Positions 1 to 7,514 are shown, numbered from the stretch's first letter. The stretch: DNA of 21,008 bases from an uncultured Oscillospiraceae bacterium (GCA_900757695.1 CAAEOU010000145.1:1-21008); one strand, 5' to 3'. Numbers and translations are program-made. The notes: generated from the letters alone by a model not told the origin.

Positions 1-89
1 ATACCCCGGAGGTGACGGAGGAGCCTCCGCCGGAATCTACGCCGGAGGACTCGCCGTTTGAAACCACAAACATCACGCCCGAAGAATAA
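1..89 (+). CDS. C-terminal tail of an upstream gene (probably PASTA Ser/Thr protein kinase)
   Basis: Seen: an open frame runs in from the left edge and stops with TAA at 87-89. The last 28 residues are rich in Pro, Glu and Thr and end in TNITPEE. Known: in many Firmicutes the gene directly before rsgA is the membrane Ser/Thr kinase PrkC/PknB, whose extracellular PASTA part often ends in a low-complexity acidic or proline-rich tail. Inference: this is the end of that kinase, resting on position and composition only because no domain is visible. The stop codon overlaps the ribosome binding site of rsgA, which suggests one transcript. Confidence 0.5.
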   Translation, partial: TPEVTEEPPPESTPEDSPFETTNITPEE

Positions 90-98
90 GGAGTAGCC

Positions 99-992
99 TT
101 GAGTGAATTGAATTGCGGCACGATCATCCGTGCGCTCAGCGGTTTTTATGATGTAGATACCGGCACCGAGATCGTTCGGTGCCGGGCCAGAGGAAAGCTC
201 CGAAAACTGGGGATTACCCCTCTGGTGGGGGATACCGCCATGTTCCAGCCCAGCGGTGACAGCGGATATTTACAGGAGATCCTGCCCCGGAAGAACAGCT
301 TTGTCCGGCCGGCGGTAGCCAATGTGGATGTGCTGGTGATGATGGGCTGCGGTGTCAATCCGGTAACAGAGCCCTTCCTGATTGACCGGGTGGGAGCCAT
401 TGCGGCGGCACAGGGCGTGGAAACGCTGGTGCTGCTTACCAAGTGTGATTTGGATCCGGCAGACGAGCTCTATGAGATCTACCGGCAGGCGGGGATCTCC
501 GTACTGCGCACCAGCGCCGAAACCGGGCTGGGGGTGGAGACGGTGCGGGAACTGCTCCATGGAAAACTGGCGGCCTTCACCGGAAATTCCGGTGTGGGAA
601 AGTCTACCATGCTCAACGCACTGTTCCCGGAGGCCAATATGGAGACTGGGGAGGTCAGCGACAAGCTGGGCCGTGGACGGCATACTACCCGGCATGTGGA
701 GCTGTTTACGCTGCCCGATGGCACAAAGATCATGGATACCCCGGGCTTTTCCTCCTTTGACACGGATATGATGGACCTTGGGACTGCGGATACGCTGGCA
801 CAGGCATTTCCGGAATTTCGGCCCTATCTGGGTCATTGCCGGTTTGATGATTGCAGCCATGTGAGGGAACAGGGGTGCGCCGTTCTGGAAGCTCTCCGGC
901 AGGGAAAGATCGGCGTCTCCCGGCATCAGAGCTATGTGCGGCTTTATGAAAAGATAAAGGAGTACAAAGAATGGGAGCACAAAAAGTCCTGA
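99..992 (+). CDS. rsgA: Ribosome small subunit-dependent GTPase RsgA
   Basis: GTPase that acts in late 30S ribosomal subunit maturation in the cytoplasm. The 297 residues show the circularly permuted GTPase order typical of the family: an N-terminal OB-fold-like part, then G4 TKCD (114-117), G5 TSA (138-140), the P-loop GNSGVGKS (162-169), a switch region GRGRHTTRHV (191-200) and G3 DTPG (213-216). A C-terminal zinc site follows, with Cys247, Cys252, His254 and Cys260. Length is normal. The start is a TTG at 99 preceded by AAGGAG at 88-93; no better ATG lies near it. The 3' end overlaps thiN by 22 bases, so the two are almost certainly cotranscribed. The usual rpe gene between rsgA and thiN is missing here. 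Confidence 0.95.
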   Translation: MSELNCGTIIRALSGFYDVDTGTEIVRCRARGKLRKLGITPLVGDTAMFQPSGDSGYLQEILPRKNSFVRPAVANVDVLVMMGCGVNPVTEPFLIDRVGAIAAAQGVETLVLLTKCDLDPADELYEIYRQAGISVLRTSAETGLGVETVRELLHGKLAAFTGNSGVGKSTMLNALFPEANMETGEVSDKLGRGRHTTRHVELFTLPDGTKIMDTPGFSSFDTDMMDLGTADTLAQAFPEFRPYLGHCRFDDCSHVREQGCAVLEALRQGKIGVSRHQSYVRLYEKIKEYKEWEHKKS

Positions 993-1606
993 TTTTTGGT
1001 TCCATTTCCTGCGGAGATTGGAGTTTTCTTCAGCCTTACACCACATGGCCGGAGCTGGTGGTCGCCGCAGACGGCGGCATGGCCTGCGCCAAGGCTGCCG
1101 GATTTATCCCGACGATCTATGTTGGAGACAGCGATTCCGGCGGAAAGGCCGAGGCGGGGATGGAGTGTATTCCGCTGCCGGCGGAGAAGGACTGGACGGA
1201 TCTTCAGGCGGCCTATGAGCTGGCGGTAAGCCGTGGGGCAAAGGATATCATCTTCACGGGCTGTACCGGCGGACGGCAGGATCATCACCTCTCTGCGGTG
1301 CAGCTGCTGGAAACGGCAGCACGGCAGGGCGTTCGTGCAAGGATTTTGGATCCATGGAACTGCATTGAGTTTTTGCTTCCCGGGACACATTGTGTTTGGA
1401 AACAGGACTATACCTATTTTTCGCTGATCCCGGTGGATCGGCTGTTGGAGCATGTGACCATCCGTGGGGCCAAATATCCCCTGCTGGATCGAACCACCCG
1501 CCGGGGTGACAGCCTGACGGTCAGCAATGAGTGGGTGGAGGACCCGGCCACGGTATCCTTTACCGGCGGCTGTTGCTATCTGATCCATTCGGTAAATCCC
1601 CGATAA
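971..1606 (+). CDS. thiN: Thiamine pyrophosphokinase
   Basis: Transfers pyrophosphate from ATP to thiamine to give thiamine diphosphate, a cytoplasmic cofactor salvage step. The 211-residue protein carries the family landmarks: ADGG (33-36), GDSDS (52-56, usually GDFDS), KDWTDLQ (73-79, the acidic substrate and metal region) and GCTGGRQDH (97-105). The ATG at 971 lies inside the end of rsgA and has AAAGGAG at 956-962. Overlap with rsgA implies translational coupling. An intrinsic terminator lies 18 bases after the stop. The C-terminal half (about 125-211) is less conserved, as usual for this family. Confidence 0.93.
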   Translation: MGAQKVLIFGSISCGDWSFLQPYTTWPELVVAADGGMACAKAAGFIPTIYVGDSDSGGKAEAGMECIPLPAEKDWTDLQAAYELAVSRGAKDIIFTGCTGGRQDHHLSAVQLLETAARQGVRARILDPWNCIEFLLPGTHCVWKQDYTYFSLIPVDRLLEHVTIRGAKYPLLDRTTRRGDSLTVSNEWVEDPATVSFTGGCCYLIHSVNPR

Positions 1607-1624
1607 TTTTATACAAGGTTTCAG

Positions 1625-1658
1625 GCCTCCTGCATAGAATGTGCAGGGGGCGTTTTTT
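1625..1658 (+). terminator. Intrinsic terminator after thiN
   Basis: A 10-bp stem (1625-1634 with 1642-1651, one G-T pair) and a 7-base loop are followed by G and six T (1653-1658). It would end the rsgA-thiN transcript. The 3' arm also contains the AGGGGG that serves as ribosome binding site for the small gene starting at 1659, so hairpin formation and translation of that gene should exclude each other. Confidence 0.75.
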
Positions 1659-1802
1659 ATGATTCGGAAACGTGAGGCGTTGGGGCTTGCGCTGACAGCC
1701 TTTGGCATTGGGATGATCCTTTCTGTCCTGCTCAGCAGTGGACTTTGCCCGATTGTGATCGGTGGGGCAGCCATGATTGCGGGCTGTCTGCTGATCCGGT
1801 AG
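1659..1802 (+). CDS. Small two-helix membrane protein (47 aa), unknown function
   Basis: Seen: ATG at 1659, 47 codons, TAG at 1800-1802. The protein begins MIRKREALGL, continues as a hydrophobic segment (about 8-26), has a short turn containing SSGLCP (26-31) and a second hydrophobic segment (about 31-46), and ends LLIR. The basic N-terminus and two short hydrophobic helices suggest a hairpin in the membrane. An AGGGGG at 1645-1650 gives a spacing of 8 bases, but it lies within the thiN terminator. I do not recognise a named family. Context: it sits between thiN and the sipL-spoIVA pair, the slot where B. subtilis has spoVM (a 26-residue membrane peptide that anchors SpoIVA), but the sequence is not SpoVM-like. 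A sporulation role is only inference. It could also be an unexpressed frame. Confidence 0.55.
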   Translation: MIRKREALGLALTAFGIGMILSVLLSSGLCPIVIGGAAMIAGCLLIR

Positions 1803-1814
1803 GGCGTGAAACCG

Positions 1815-1843
1815 GCATATTTGGGACAGGCCGGGAATATACT
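1815..1843 (+). promoter_or_regulatory. Candidate sigma-E (mother-cell) promoter for sipL-spoIVA
   Basis: GCATATT at 1815-1821 fits the sigma-E -35 pattern KMATATT exactly. Fourteen bases later AATATACT at 1836-1843 matches 6 of 8 positions of the -10 pattern CATACAMT. Transcription would begin near 1850, about 40 bases before the sipL ATG. spoIVA of B. subtilis is a known sigma-E gene, so the placement makes biological sense. The match is by eye. Confidence 0.6.
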
Positions 1844-1889
1844 GCTTCTGAATAGCGGAGCCTGTGGCTCCGGGGAGGGAGTATATACC

Positions 1890-3413
1890 ATGAAATTGGA
1901 GTTTTTGACGGAACAGACCGCCTGCCTCATGCCGGTGCTCCGGGAGACGCGCACTGCGGAAGAAACGGCAGAGATAATTCTGCCGGATTCCTGCCCGGAT
2001 ATTGATTCGGTGCTCTTTGTCAGCGGACTTGCCTTTTTCCGGGGGAAGGAGCTGACAGAGGGGAGGGCAACAGTATCGGTGGGGGTCAGTGCCATTGGGC
2101 TGGTGCAGCCGCAGGAGGCCAGTGTGCCGGAGCTTGCAGAGGCATACATTCCACTGAGCTTAAAACTGGAGGATCAGCGGATCCGTCCGGGGATGGAGAT
2201 GGAGGTGCGGGTGATGCTCCGCCAACTGGACGGGCACCTGGTGAGCCCCAGAAAGGTGATGATCCGAGCCACGGTCAGTGCGGAAATCACCCTGTGGGAG
2301 CGTGTCACACAGGAACATCTGGTGGACACTGCCCAGAAGGGGGTGTACATGCTCCATAAGACGGCGGCGGTCCGCTGCCTGCGGGCCATGGGAGAGAAAA
2401 ATTATACCGTTGAGGATGTGGTGCGCCCCGATCCAAAGGGGGATATCCGGCAGATTGGCGGGATTCAGGCGGAGCTGCGGCATACAGACGCAAGGCTCAC
2501 CGGGACCCGAGCTGTGCTGAAGGGTGAGGCGGAGCTTCGTTTTTTGTGCTTTGATGGAGAGGGACAGTGCAGAGCCGGCACGGCAGTGCTGCCGTTTTCA
2601 CAGTACATCGATCTGGGAGACTGCGAGGATCAGGACGAGCTTCAGCTGTGGAGCTGCCTTACAGGGCTGGATGCGGAGCCGAGTGTAGATGGTACCGGAG
2701 TGAATGTGACCATTCAGATCCTTACAGCGGCAAAGGTTTGGGGCAGACGGGAGATCCCATATACAGCAGATCTCTACAGCACCATGGGAGATACTGCACT
2801 GGAATGGCAGGACAGCAGCTATGAATCCCTGCTGGACCGGCAGTATTTTACGCCCACCGGCAGCGGCGATGTCTCCGGGGATTTTCAGCAGCTGATGTTT
2901 GCCTCCTGCATGCAGGGAGAAGGGAGCCATGTGCGCAATGGGGAGCTGGTGGAGCTGACGCTGCCTGTAACGGCAGCTGTGCTCTGGCAGGATACACAGG
3001 GAGCACTGCGGGCCGGAACGGCACGGGTGCAGCTGGAAGCATCTTCCCGGGCTGCGGAGGACTGCCGGTTTACGCTGACAGGAGACGGCCTTGCGGCCAC
3101 AGCGTCCCCGGGGACAGAAGGGCTGACGGTAAAGGTCAGCGGCACCTTGGAGGTGGATTCCTACGGCGGATGCAGCATCCGAGAGGTGGTGGGCGCAGAG
3201 CTTACCGAGCAGCCCGCAGGCGCTGCGGGACCATCCCTGATGATCCGGCGGGTACGACCGGAGGAAACCCTGTGGGAGATCGCCAAGGCGGCAAAGACCA
3301 CAGAAGCGGCCATCCGCGGGGCCAATGGCTTGTCGGAGGGAGATACGCCCACGGGAATGCTGCTGATCCCCCGGAGCAGAGTATGCGGCAGCGTGGACGA
3401 TGCGGGCAAGTAG
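1890..3413 (+). CDS. sipL: SipL-like spore morphogenesis protein (SPOCS/DUF3794 repeats plus LysM)
   Basis: Probable SpoIVA-interacting protein that ties the SpoIVA basal coat layer to the developing forespore. The 507-residue protein begins with a SPOCS/DUF3794-type segment (LPDSCPDIDSVLFVSG at 31-46 is typical), continues with further related beta-rich segments to about 440, and ends in a LysM domain (about 451-495, with ETLWEIAKAAKTTEAAIRGAN). No signal peptide or membrane segment is seen. The ATG at 1890 is preceded by GGAGG (1874-1878). An upstream in-frame GTG at 1806 is rejected because it lacks a good ribosome binding site and precedes the candidate sigma-E promoter. spoIVA starts 21 bases after its stop. 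Known: in Clostridioides difficile the SipL LysM domain contacts SpoIVA. Adjacency to spoIVA here supports the same partnership. Confidence 0.85.
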   Translation: MKLEFLTEQTACLMPVLRETRTAEETAEIILPDSCPDIDSVLFVSGLAFFRGKELTEGRATVSVGVSAIGLVQPQEASVPELAEAYIPLSLKLEDQRIRPGMEMEVRVMLRQLDGHLVSPRKVMIRATVSAEITLWERVTQEHLVDTAQKGVYMLHKTAAVRCLRAMGEKNYTVEDVVRPDPKGDIRQIGGIQAELRHTDARLTGTRAVLKGEAELRFLCFDGEGQCRAGTAVLPFSQYIDLGDCEDQDELQLWSCLTGLDAEPSVDGTGVNVTIQILTAAKVWGRREIPYTADLYSTMGDTALEWQDSSYESLLDRQYFTPTGSGDVSGDFQQLMFASCMQGEGSHVRNGELVELTLPVTAAVLWQDTQGALRAGTARVQLEASSRAAEDCRFTLTGDGLAATASPGTEGLTVKVSGTLEVDSYGGCSIREVVGAELTEQPAGAAGPSLMIRRVRPEETLWEIAKAAKTTEAAIRGANGLSEGDTPTGMLLIPRSRVCGSVDDAGK

Positions 3414-3434
3414 GGCCCGGAAGGAGGAGAACAC

Positions 3435-4907
3435 TTGAACAGCATCTATGAGGAAATCGGGAAACGAACCGATGGAAATATCTATCTGGCTGTTGTGGGG
3501 CCGGTGCGCACGGGAAAGTCCACCTTTGCAAAGCGGTTTATGGAGCAGCTGGTGATCCCGTCCATTGAAAACGTCTATCATCGGGAGCGTGCCAGAGACG
3601 AGCTGCCCCAGAGTGGTTCCGGGAAAACCATCACCACCTCGGAGCCTAAATTTATTCCGGAACAGGCGGTGGAGATCTCACCGGACGGAGAAGCCCGGCT
3701 TCGGGTGCGCCTCATTGACTCGGTGGGCTATATGGTGTCCGGGGCCGTGGGCGCAGAGGAGGACGGACAGCCGAGAATGGTGACAACGCCATGGTATGAC
3801 CATGAGATCCCCATGACCCAGGCAGCAGAGCTGGGAACCAGGAAGGTCATGGAGGATCACTGTACCATTGGCGTGGTGGTGACCACCGATGGAAGCATCA
3901 CCGATATCCCGAGGGACGACTATCTGGAGCCGGAGGCACGGTCTGTGGGAGACATGAAGCAGACGGGGAAGCCCTTTCTGGTGCTGCTGAACTCCCGGTA
4001 TCCGGACGCCGCCGAGACCCAGCTGCTGGCGCAGCAGCTGGAGCAGCAGTATGGAGTCAGTGTGCTTCCGGTGAACTGCCTGACCATGGAGCAGGAGGAC
4101 ATACTGGAAATTCTTCAGCAGCTTTTGTATGCGTTCCCGGTGGAACAGCTGAATTTCTATCTGCCCGGGTGGGTGGGAGCCTTGCCGGAGGATCATCCGA
4201 TCAAGCAGGCGCTGTATCCACAGCTGCTGTCCATGGCCCAGCGCACCGAACATCTGCGGGACGCCAGAGCGGTGTTTGCAGAGCTACCGGATAACGTCTC
4301 CTTCTCCGGAATGGACATCACCGGACTCAGCCCCGGCACCGGCATTGTGGAGATTCGACTGACCTTTCCGGAGGCCATGTTCTATCAGGTACTCAGTCAG
4401 GAAACCGGGGTGGAGATCCGAGACGATGCGGAGCTCATGGAACATCTTCGGCAGCTGGGCGAGATCAAACGGGAATATGACCGGGTGTCCGGGGCGCTGG
4501 AGCAGGTTCGGGCCACCGGCTACGGCATCGTGATGCCGACCACCGAGGAGATGCATCTGGAGGTCCCGGAGATCCTGCGGAAAAACGGCAGCTATGGGGT
4601 AAAGCTTAAGGCTTCGGCGCCCTCAATCCACATGCTCCGGGCAGATATCACCACCGTGCTGACGCCCATGGTGGGAGACGAAAAACAGTCGGAGGATCTG
4701 GTGAACTATCTGCTGTCGGAATATGAGGGGAATACCGAGAAGCTCTGGGAGAGCAATATTTTTGGAAAATCACTCTTTGAGCTGGTCAGCGAGGGCCTCA
4801 ATTCCAAGCTCAGCCGGATGCCGGATGAAGCGCGGACAAAGCTCCGGCAGACCATCAGCCGCATCATTAACGAGGGGAGCGGCGGCCTGATCTGCATTAT
4901 CCTATAG
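3435..4907 (+). CDS. spoIVA: Stage IV sporulation protein A (coat basal-layer ATPase)
   Basis: SpoIVA hydrolyses ATP and polymerises on the outer forespore membrane to form the platform for the spore coat. The 490 residues (about 492 in B. subtilis) show an N-terminal NTPase domain with Walker A GPVRTGKS (22-29, Lys28). Next come the region with LIDSVGYMV (about 95-103), a middle domain, and the conserved C-terminal end GGLICIIL, which is typical of the family. The start is TTG at 3435 with AAGGAGGAG at 3421-3429. It follows sipL in one apparent operon and is closed by a terminator at 4913. Expression is expected in the mother cell from the sigma-E-like site at 1815. Confidence 0.97.
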   Translation: MNSIYEEIGKRTDGNIYLAVVGPVRTGKSTFAKRFMEQLVIPSIENVYHRERARDELPQSGSGKTITTSEPKFIPEQAVEISPDGEARLRVRLIDSVGYMVSGAVGAEEDGQPRMVTTPWYDHEIPMTQAAELGTRKVMEDHCTIGVVVTTDGSITDIPRDDYLEPEARSVGDMKQTGKPFLVLLNSRYPDAAETQLLAQQLEQQYGVSVLPVNCLTMEQEDILEILQQLLYAFPVEQLNFYLPGWVGALPEDHPIKQALYPQLLSMAQRTEHLRDARAVFAELPDNVSFSGMDITGLSPGTGIVEIRLTFPEAMFYQVLSQETGVEIRDDAELMEHLRQLGEIKREYDRVSGALEQVRATGYGIVMPTTEEMHLEVPEILRKNGSYGVKLKASAPSIHMLRADITTVLTPMVGDEKQSEDLVNYLLSEYEGNTEKLWESNIFGKSLFELVSEGLNSKLSRMPDEARTKLRQTISRIINEGSGGLICIIL

Positions 4908-4912
4908 CATTC

Positions 4913-4959
4913 AGCCCATGGGGCGGGGGAGCATTCCCCCTGCTCTGTGGGCTATTTTT
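4913..4959 (+). terminator. Intrinsic terminator after spoIVA
   Basis: Outer stem 4913-4919 with 4947-4953 (7 pairs, one G-T), a G-rich/C-rich inner stem around GGGGA/TCCCC, and a run of five T at 4955-4959. It begins 5 bases after the spoIVA stop. Confidence 0.7.
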
Positions 4960-4961
4960 AC

Positions 4962-4990
4962 TTGTATCTTCCGAATAAATCGTGTACAAT
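4962..4990 (+). promoter_or_regulatory. Candidate sigma-A promoter for the redox protein-gpmI operon
   Basis: TTGTAT (4962-4967), a 17-base spacer and TACAAT (4985-4990), with TG directly before the -10. It lies just behind the spoIVA terminator and about 50 bases before the next ATG. Confidence 0.6.
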
Positions 4991-5040
4991 GGAGAAAAAT
5001 AGCCGGGCCACCAAGACCCGCCGGAAGAGAGGAACGCAAA

Positions 5041-5421
5041 ATGTCATATCAGGAGAAAGCAACGCAGCTGCATGAAGCCGGAAACAACTGCTGTCAGGCA
5101 GTGCTGGGGGCGTGCTGTGAAAAATGGGATATGGATGCCGATACAGCCTACCGGCTGGGGGCATTTTTTGGCGGCGGTATGCGCCGGGGGCAGGTTTGCG
5201 GTGCACTGACCGGAGCCCTGATGGCCTTGGGCATGGAATACGGCGATGAGAACAACCGGAAAAGCACCAAGTCCATTGAGCTGATGAAGGCGTTTCAGCA
5301 GGAATTCGGTTCGGTACTCTGTAAGGAGCTTCTGGGCGAAGATGGGAAAAAGAAGAAAGAGCTATGTCCGGTGCTGATCAAGTTTTGCGCCGACTATCTT
5401 GAAAAGGAGTTTTCGGAATGA
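5041..5421 (+). CDS. C_GCAxxG_C_C family redox protein
   Basis: The 126-residue protein has the signature VCGALTGALMALG (52-64) that names the C_GCAxxG_C_C family. Further cysteines lie at 17, 18, 25, 26, 94, 109 and 116, the pair 94/109 corresponding to the trailing C..C. Glycine-rich GAFFGGGMRRG (40-50) precedes the motif. Members are regarded as redox-active, possibly metal-binding proteins, but no reaction is established. The ATG at 5041 is chosen because AGAGAGG precedes it (5026-5032) and the sequence starts at the conserved MSYQEKA; an open frame extends further upstream but through the promoter region. The stop overlaps the gpmI start by ATGA (5418-5421), which implies translational coupling with a glycolytic enzyme. 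The link between the two functions is unknown. Confidence 0.85.
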   Translation: MSYQEKATQLHEAGNNCCQAVLGACCEKWDMDADTAYRLGAFFGGGMRRGQVCGALTGALMALGMEYGDENNRKSTKSIELMKAFQQEFGSVLCKELLGEDGKKKKELCPVLIKFCADYLEKEFSE

Positions 5422-6995
5422 ATAAACCGGTTGTTCTGGTAATCATGGATGGTGTAGGATTGGGAGATGGCGGCCCCGGCGATGCGGTGGCGAAGGCCCA
5501 TACCCCCAATTTGGATCGGATGCTTGCGGAGCATCCCCATACAAAACTCAAGGCCCACGGCACGGCGGTGGGGCTGCCCACGGACGAGGATATGGGAAAC
5601 TCGGAGGTTGGGCATAATACCCTTGGGTGCGGACAGATCTATGCCCAGGGGGCAAAGCTGGTGGGGCAGAGCCTTTCGTCCGGCGCAATCTATCAGTCCA
5701 AAGCATGGACAGAGCTGATTGACCATGTAAAGTCCTCCGGAGGAGCACTCCATTTTCTTGGCCTGCTCTCGGATGGTAATGTGCATTCCCATATGGATCA
5801 TTTGCTCTCTATGCTGAAAGCGGCCAAAGCGGAGGGCATCCGCCGGGTATACTGCCACATTCTGCTGGATGGCCGGGATGTTCCGGCAACTTCCGCACTC
5901 ATTTATGTAGAAAAGCTGGAACTGGCATTGGCAGCACTGAATGACGATTCCTTTACCGGCAGGATTGCCTCCGGCGGCGGACGCATGTATATCACCATGG
6001 ATCGCTATGAGGCGGACTGGGATATGGTGGCGCGGGGCTTCCAGTGCCATGTGCATGGCGTGGGACGCCAGTTCCCGGACGCCAAAACAGCCATCGAGAC
6101 CTACCGGGAAGAGACCGGCTGCATCGATCAGGATCTCCGTGAGTTTGTCATTGCAGAGCATGGTAAGCCCGTGGGAATGGTGCAGCCCGGAGACAGCATG
6201 ATTCTCTTTAATTTCCGGGGAGACCGGGCGCTGGAGATCAGCCGGGCCTTTGACGATCCCGATTTCGATCGGTTTGACCGGGGGAATTTCCATGACGTGC
6301 TGTACGCAGGGATGCTGGAATATGACGGAGATGCCCATATCCCGTCCCGGTATCTGGTCGAGCCGCCGAAGATCGAGCATACCCTGACGGAGCTTCTGGT
6401 GGGACAGGGCATCAACGAATATGCGCTTTCGGAAACCCAGAAGTACGGCCATGTGACCTATTTCTGGAACGGCAACCGCAGCGGAAAGGTCAGCGAGGAA
6501 CTTGAGACCTACGAGGAGATCCCATCGGATAACTGCCCCTTCAATGAAAAGCCTGCAATGAAGTGCGTGGAGATTGCGGACCACCTGGTGGAGGCCATGG
6601 AGTCGGGGAAATACGGCTTCCTGCGCTGCAACTTCCCCAACGGGGATATGGTGGGCCACACCGGGGATTTTGACGCAGTGGTGACTTCAATGGAAGCACT
6701 GGATGTACAGCTTGGGCGGATTCAAAAGGCGGCGGAGCAGCTGGGGTATGTGCTCTGTGTCACTGCCGACCATGGAAATGCGGATGTCATGCTGGAAAAA
6801 AATAAAAAGGGTGCGTATCAGGTGCGCACAGCCCATAGTCTCAGCCCGGTTCCGTTCGTAATCTGCGGATGGGAGGGCAGCCTCTGGCAGGAGGGGTGCG
6901 GCCTTTCCAACGTTGCGGCAACCGTAGCGGAGCTTTTGGGGCTGGAGCCGCCCAAGCAGTGGGAGCCGTCCCTTCTGAACCACGAAAATCCGTAA
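5418..6995 (+). CDS. gpmI: 2,3-bisphosphoglycerate-independent phosphoglycerate mutase
   Basis: Interconverts 3- and 2-phosphoglycerate in glycolysis using two Mn ions and a phosphoserine intermediate. The 525 residues carry metal ligand Asp11 in VIMDGVG, the catalytic Ser62 in MGNSEVGHN, the substrate-binding region around HSHMDHLL (123-130) and DGRDVPATS (151-159). The C-terminal metal sites are HTGD (414-417) and ADHGNAD (450-456). Length is close to the family norm (about 510). The ATG overlaps the previous gene by 4 bases. In many Firmicutes gpmI lies in a gap-pgk-tpi-gpmI-eno cluster; here none of those neighbours is present. No strong terminator follows. Confidence 0.97.
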   Translation: MNKPVVLVIMDGVGLGDGGPGDAVAKAHTPNLDRMLAEHPHTKLKAHGTAVGLPTDEDMGNSEVGHNTLGCGQIYAQGAKLVGQSLSSGAIYQSKAWTELIDHVKSSGGALHFLGLLSDGNVHSHMDHLLSMLKAAKAEGIRRVYCHILLDGRDVPATSALIYVEKLELALAALNDDSFTGRIASGGGRMYITMDRYEADWDMVARGFQCHVHGVGRQFPDAKTAIETYREETGCIDQDLREFVIAEHGKPVGMVQPGDSMILFNFRGDRALEISRAFDDPDFDRFDRGNFHDVLYAGMLEYDGDAHIPSRYLVEPPKIEHTLTELLVGQGINEYALSETQKYGHVTYFWNGNRSGKVSEELETYEEIPSDNCPFNEKPAMKCVEIADHLVEAMESGKYGFLRCNFPNGDMVGHTGDFDAVVTSMEALDVQLGRIQKAAEQLGYVLCVTADHGNADVMLEKNKKGAYQVRTAHSLSPVPFVICGWEGSLWQEGCGLSNVAATVAELLGLEPPKQWEPSLLNHENP

Positions 6996-7021
6996 TATAC
7001 TGGGGAAAAGCAAATTTCCTC

Positions 7022-7050
7022 TTGTGCTTTCCGCAAAAATGTAATACAAT
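7022..7050 (+). promoter_or_regulatory. Candidate sigma-A promoter for asp23-fakA
   Basis: TTGTGC (7022-7027), a 17-base spacer and TACAAT (7045-7050). It lies 26 bases after the gpmI stop and about 57 bases before the asp23 ATG. Confidence 0.55.
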
Positions 7051-7073
7051 ATCCTGAGGTGTCCTTTCAGGAT
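7051..7073 (+). other. 5' leader hairpin before asp23
   Basis: ATCCTGA (7051-7057) and TCAGGAT (7067-7073) form a perfect 7-bp stem with a 9-base loop directly downstream of the candidate -10. It would stand at the very 5' end of the asp23-fakA mRNA and is not followed by a T run. It may stabilise the message or be an operator; no function is shown. Confidence 0.4.
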
Positions 7074-7107
7074 GCCCAGCGACACATGACAAAGGAGGTC
7101 AATCCTT

Positions 7108-7461
7108 ATGATGCGTTATCAGACGGACAAGGGTGTTGTTACCATCAGCAGCGATGTATTTACGAATATTGCAGGTATGGCTGCGTCCAATTGCTTCGGC
7201 GTAAAGGGCATGGCAGTCCGGTCAGTAACTGACGGATTGGTGCATCTGCTCCGCCGTGAGGCCATGGGCAAGGGTGTGCTTGTTACCTATAATGAGGACG
7301 AATCCGTTACCATCGACCTTCATGTAGTGATGGATCACGGCATCAATATTGCTGCAGTGTGCCCTGCGATTATCAATGAGGTCAGCTATGTCGTGTCCAA
7401 GACCACCGGTGTACCGGTGAAGACAGTGAATGTCTATATTGATTCCATCAGCGTGGACTGA
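7108..7461 (+). CDS. Asp23/Gls24 family protein (YloU-like)
   Basis: The 117-residue protein matches the Asp23/Gls24 (DUF322) family: N-terminal GVVTISSDVFTNIAG (9-23), the region FGVKGMAV (30-37), and the C-terminal run with VVMDHGINIAAVCPAIINEV typical of YloU. Family members are small cytoplasmic proteins linked to envelope stress or membrane-associated complexes; the biochemical role is unclear. Start: ATG at 7108 (a second ATG follows directly) with a full AAAGGAGGT at 7091-7099. It precedes fakA as yloU precedes yloV in B. subtilis, so the pair is conserved. The intergenic distance is 53 bases and cotranscription is likely. Confidence 0.92.
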   Translation: MMRYQTDKGVVTISSDVFTNIAGMAASNCFGVKGMAVRSVTDGLVHLLRREAMGKGVLVTYNEDESVTIDLHVVMDHGINIAAVCPAIINEVSYVVSKTTGVPVKTVNVYIDSISVD

Positions 7462-7514
7462 GCGGAATGCCTATGATTTCGATGGGTAAGGCCCATCCCG
7501 GAGGTGCAACACAC

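Noticed and set aside
1806..1889. Upstream GTG start extending sipL by 28 residues
   Set aside because: No good ribosome binding site; the extension crosses the candidate sigma-E promoter and is unlike the SPOCS family N-terminus, which begins at the ATG at 1890.
6996..7040. Terminator after gpmI
   Set aside because: A bulged stem (GGAAAAGCA with TGCTTTCC) is present but has no T run and overlaps the -35 of the asp23 promoter.
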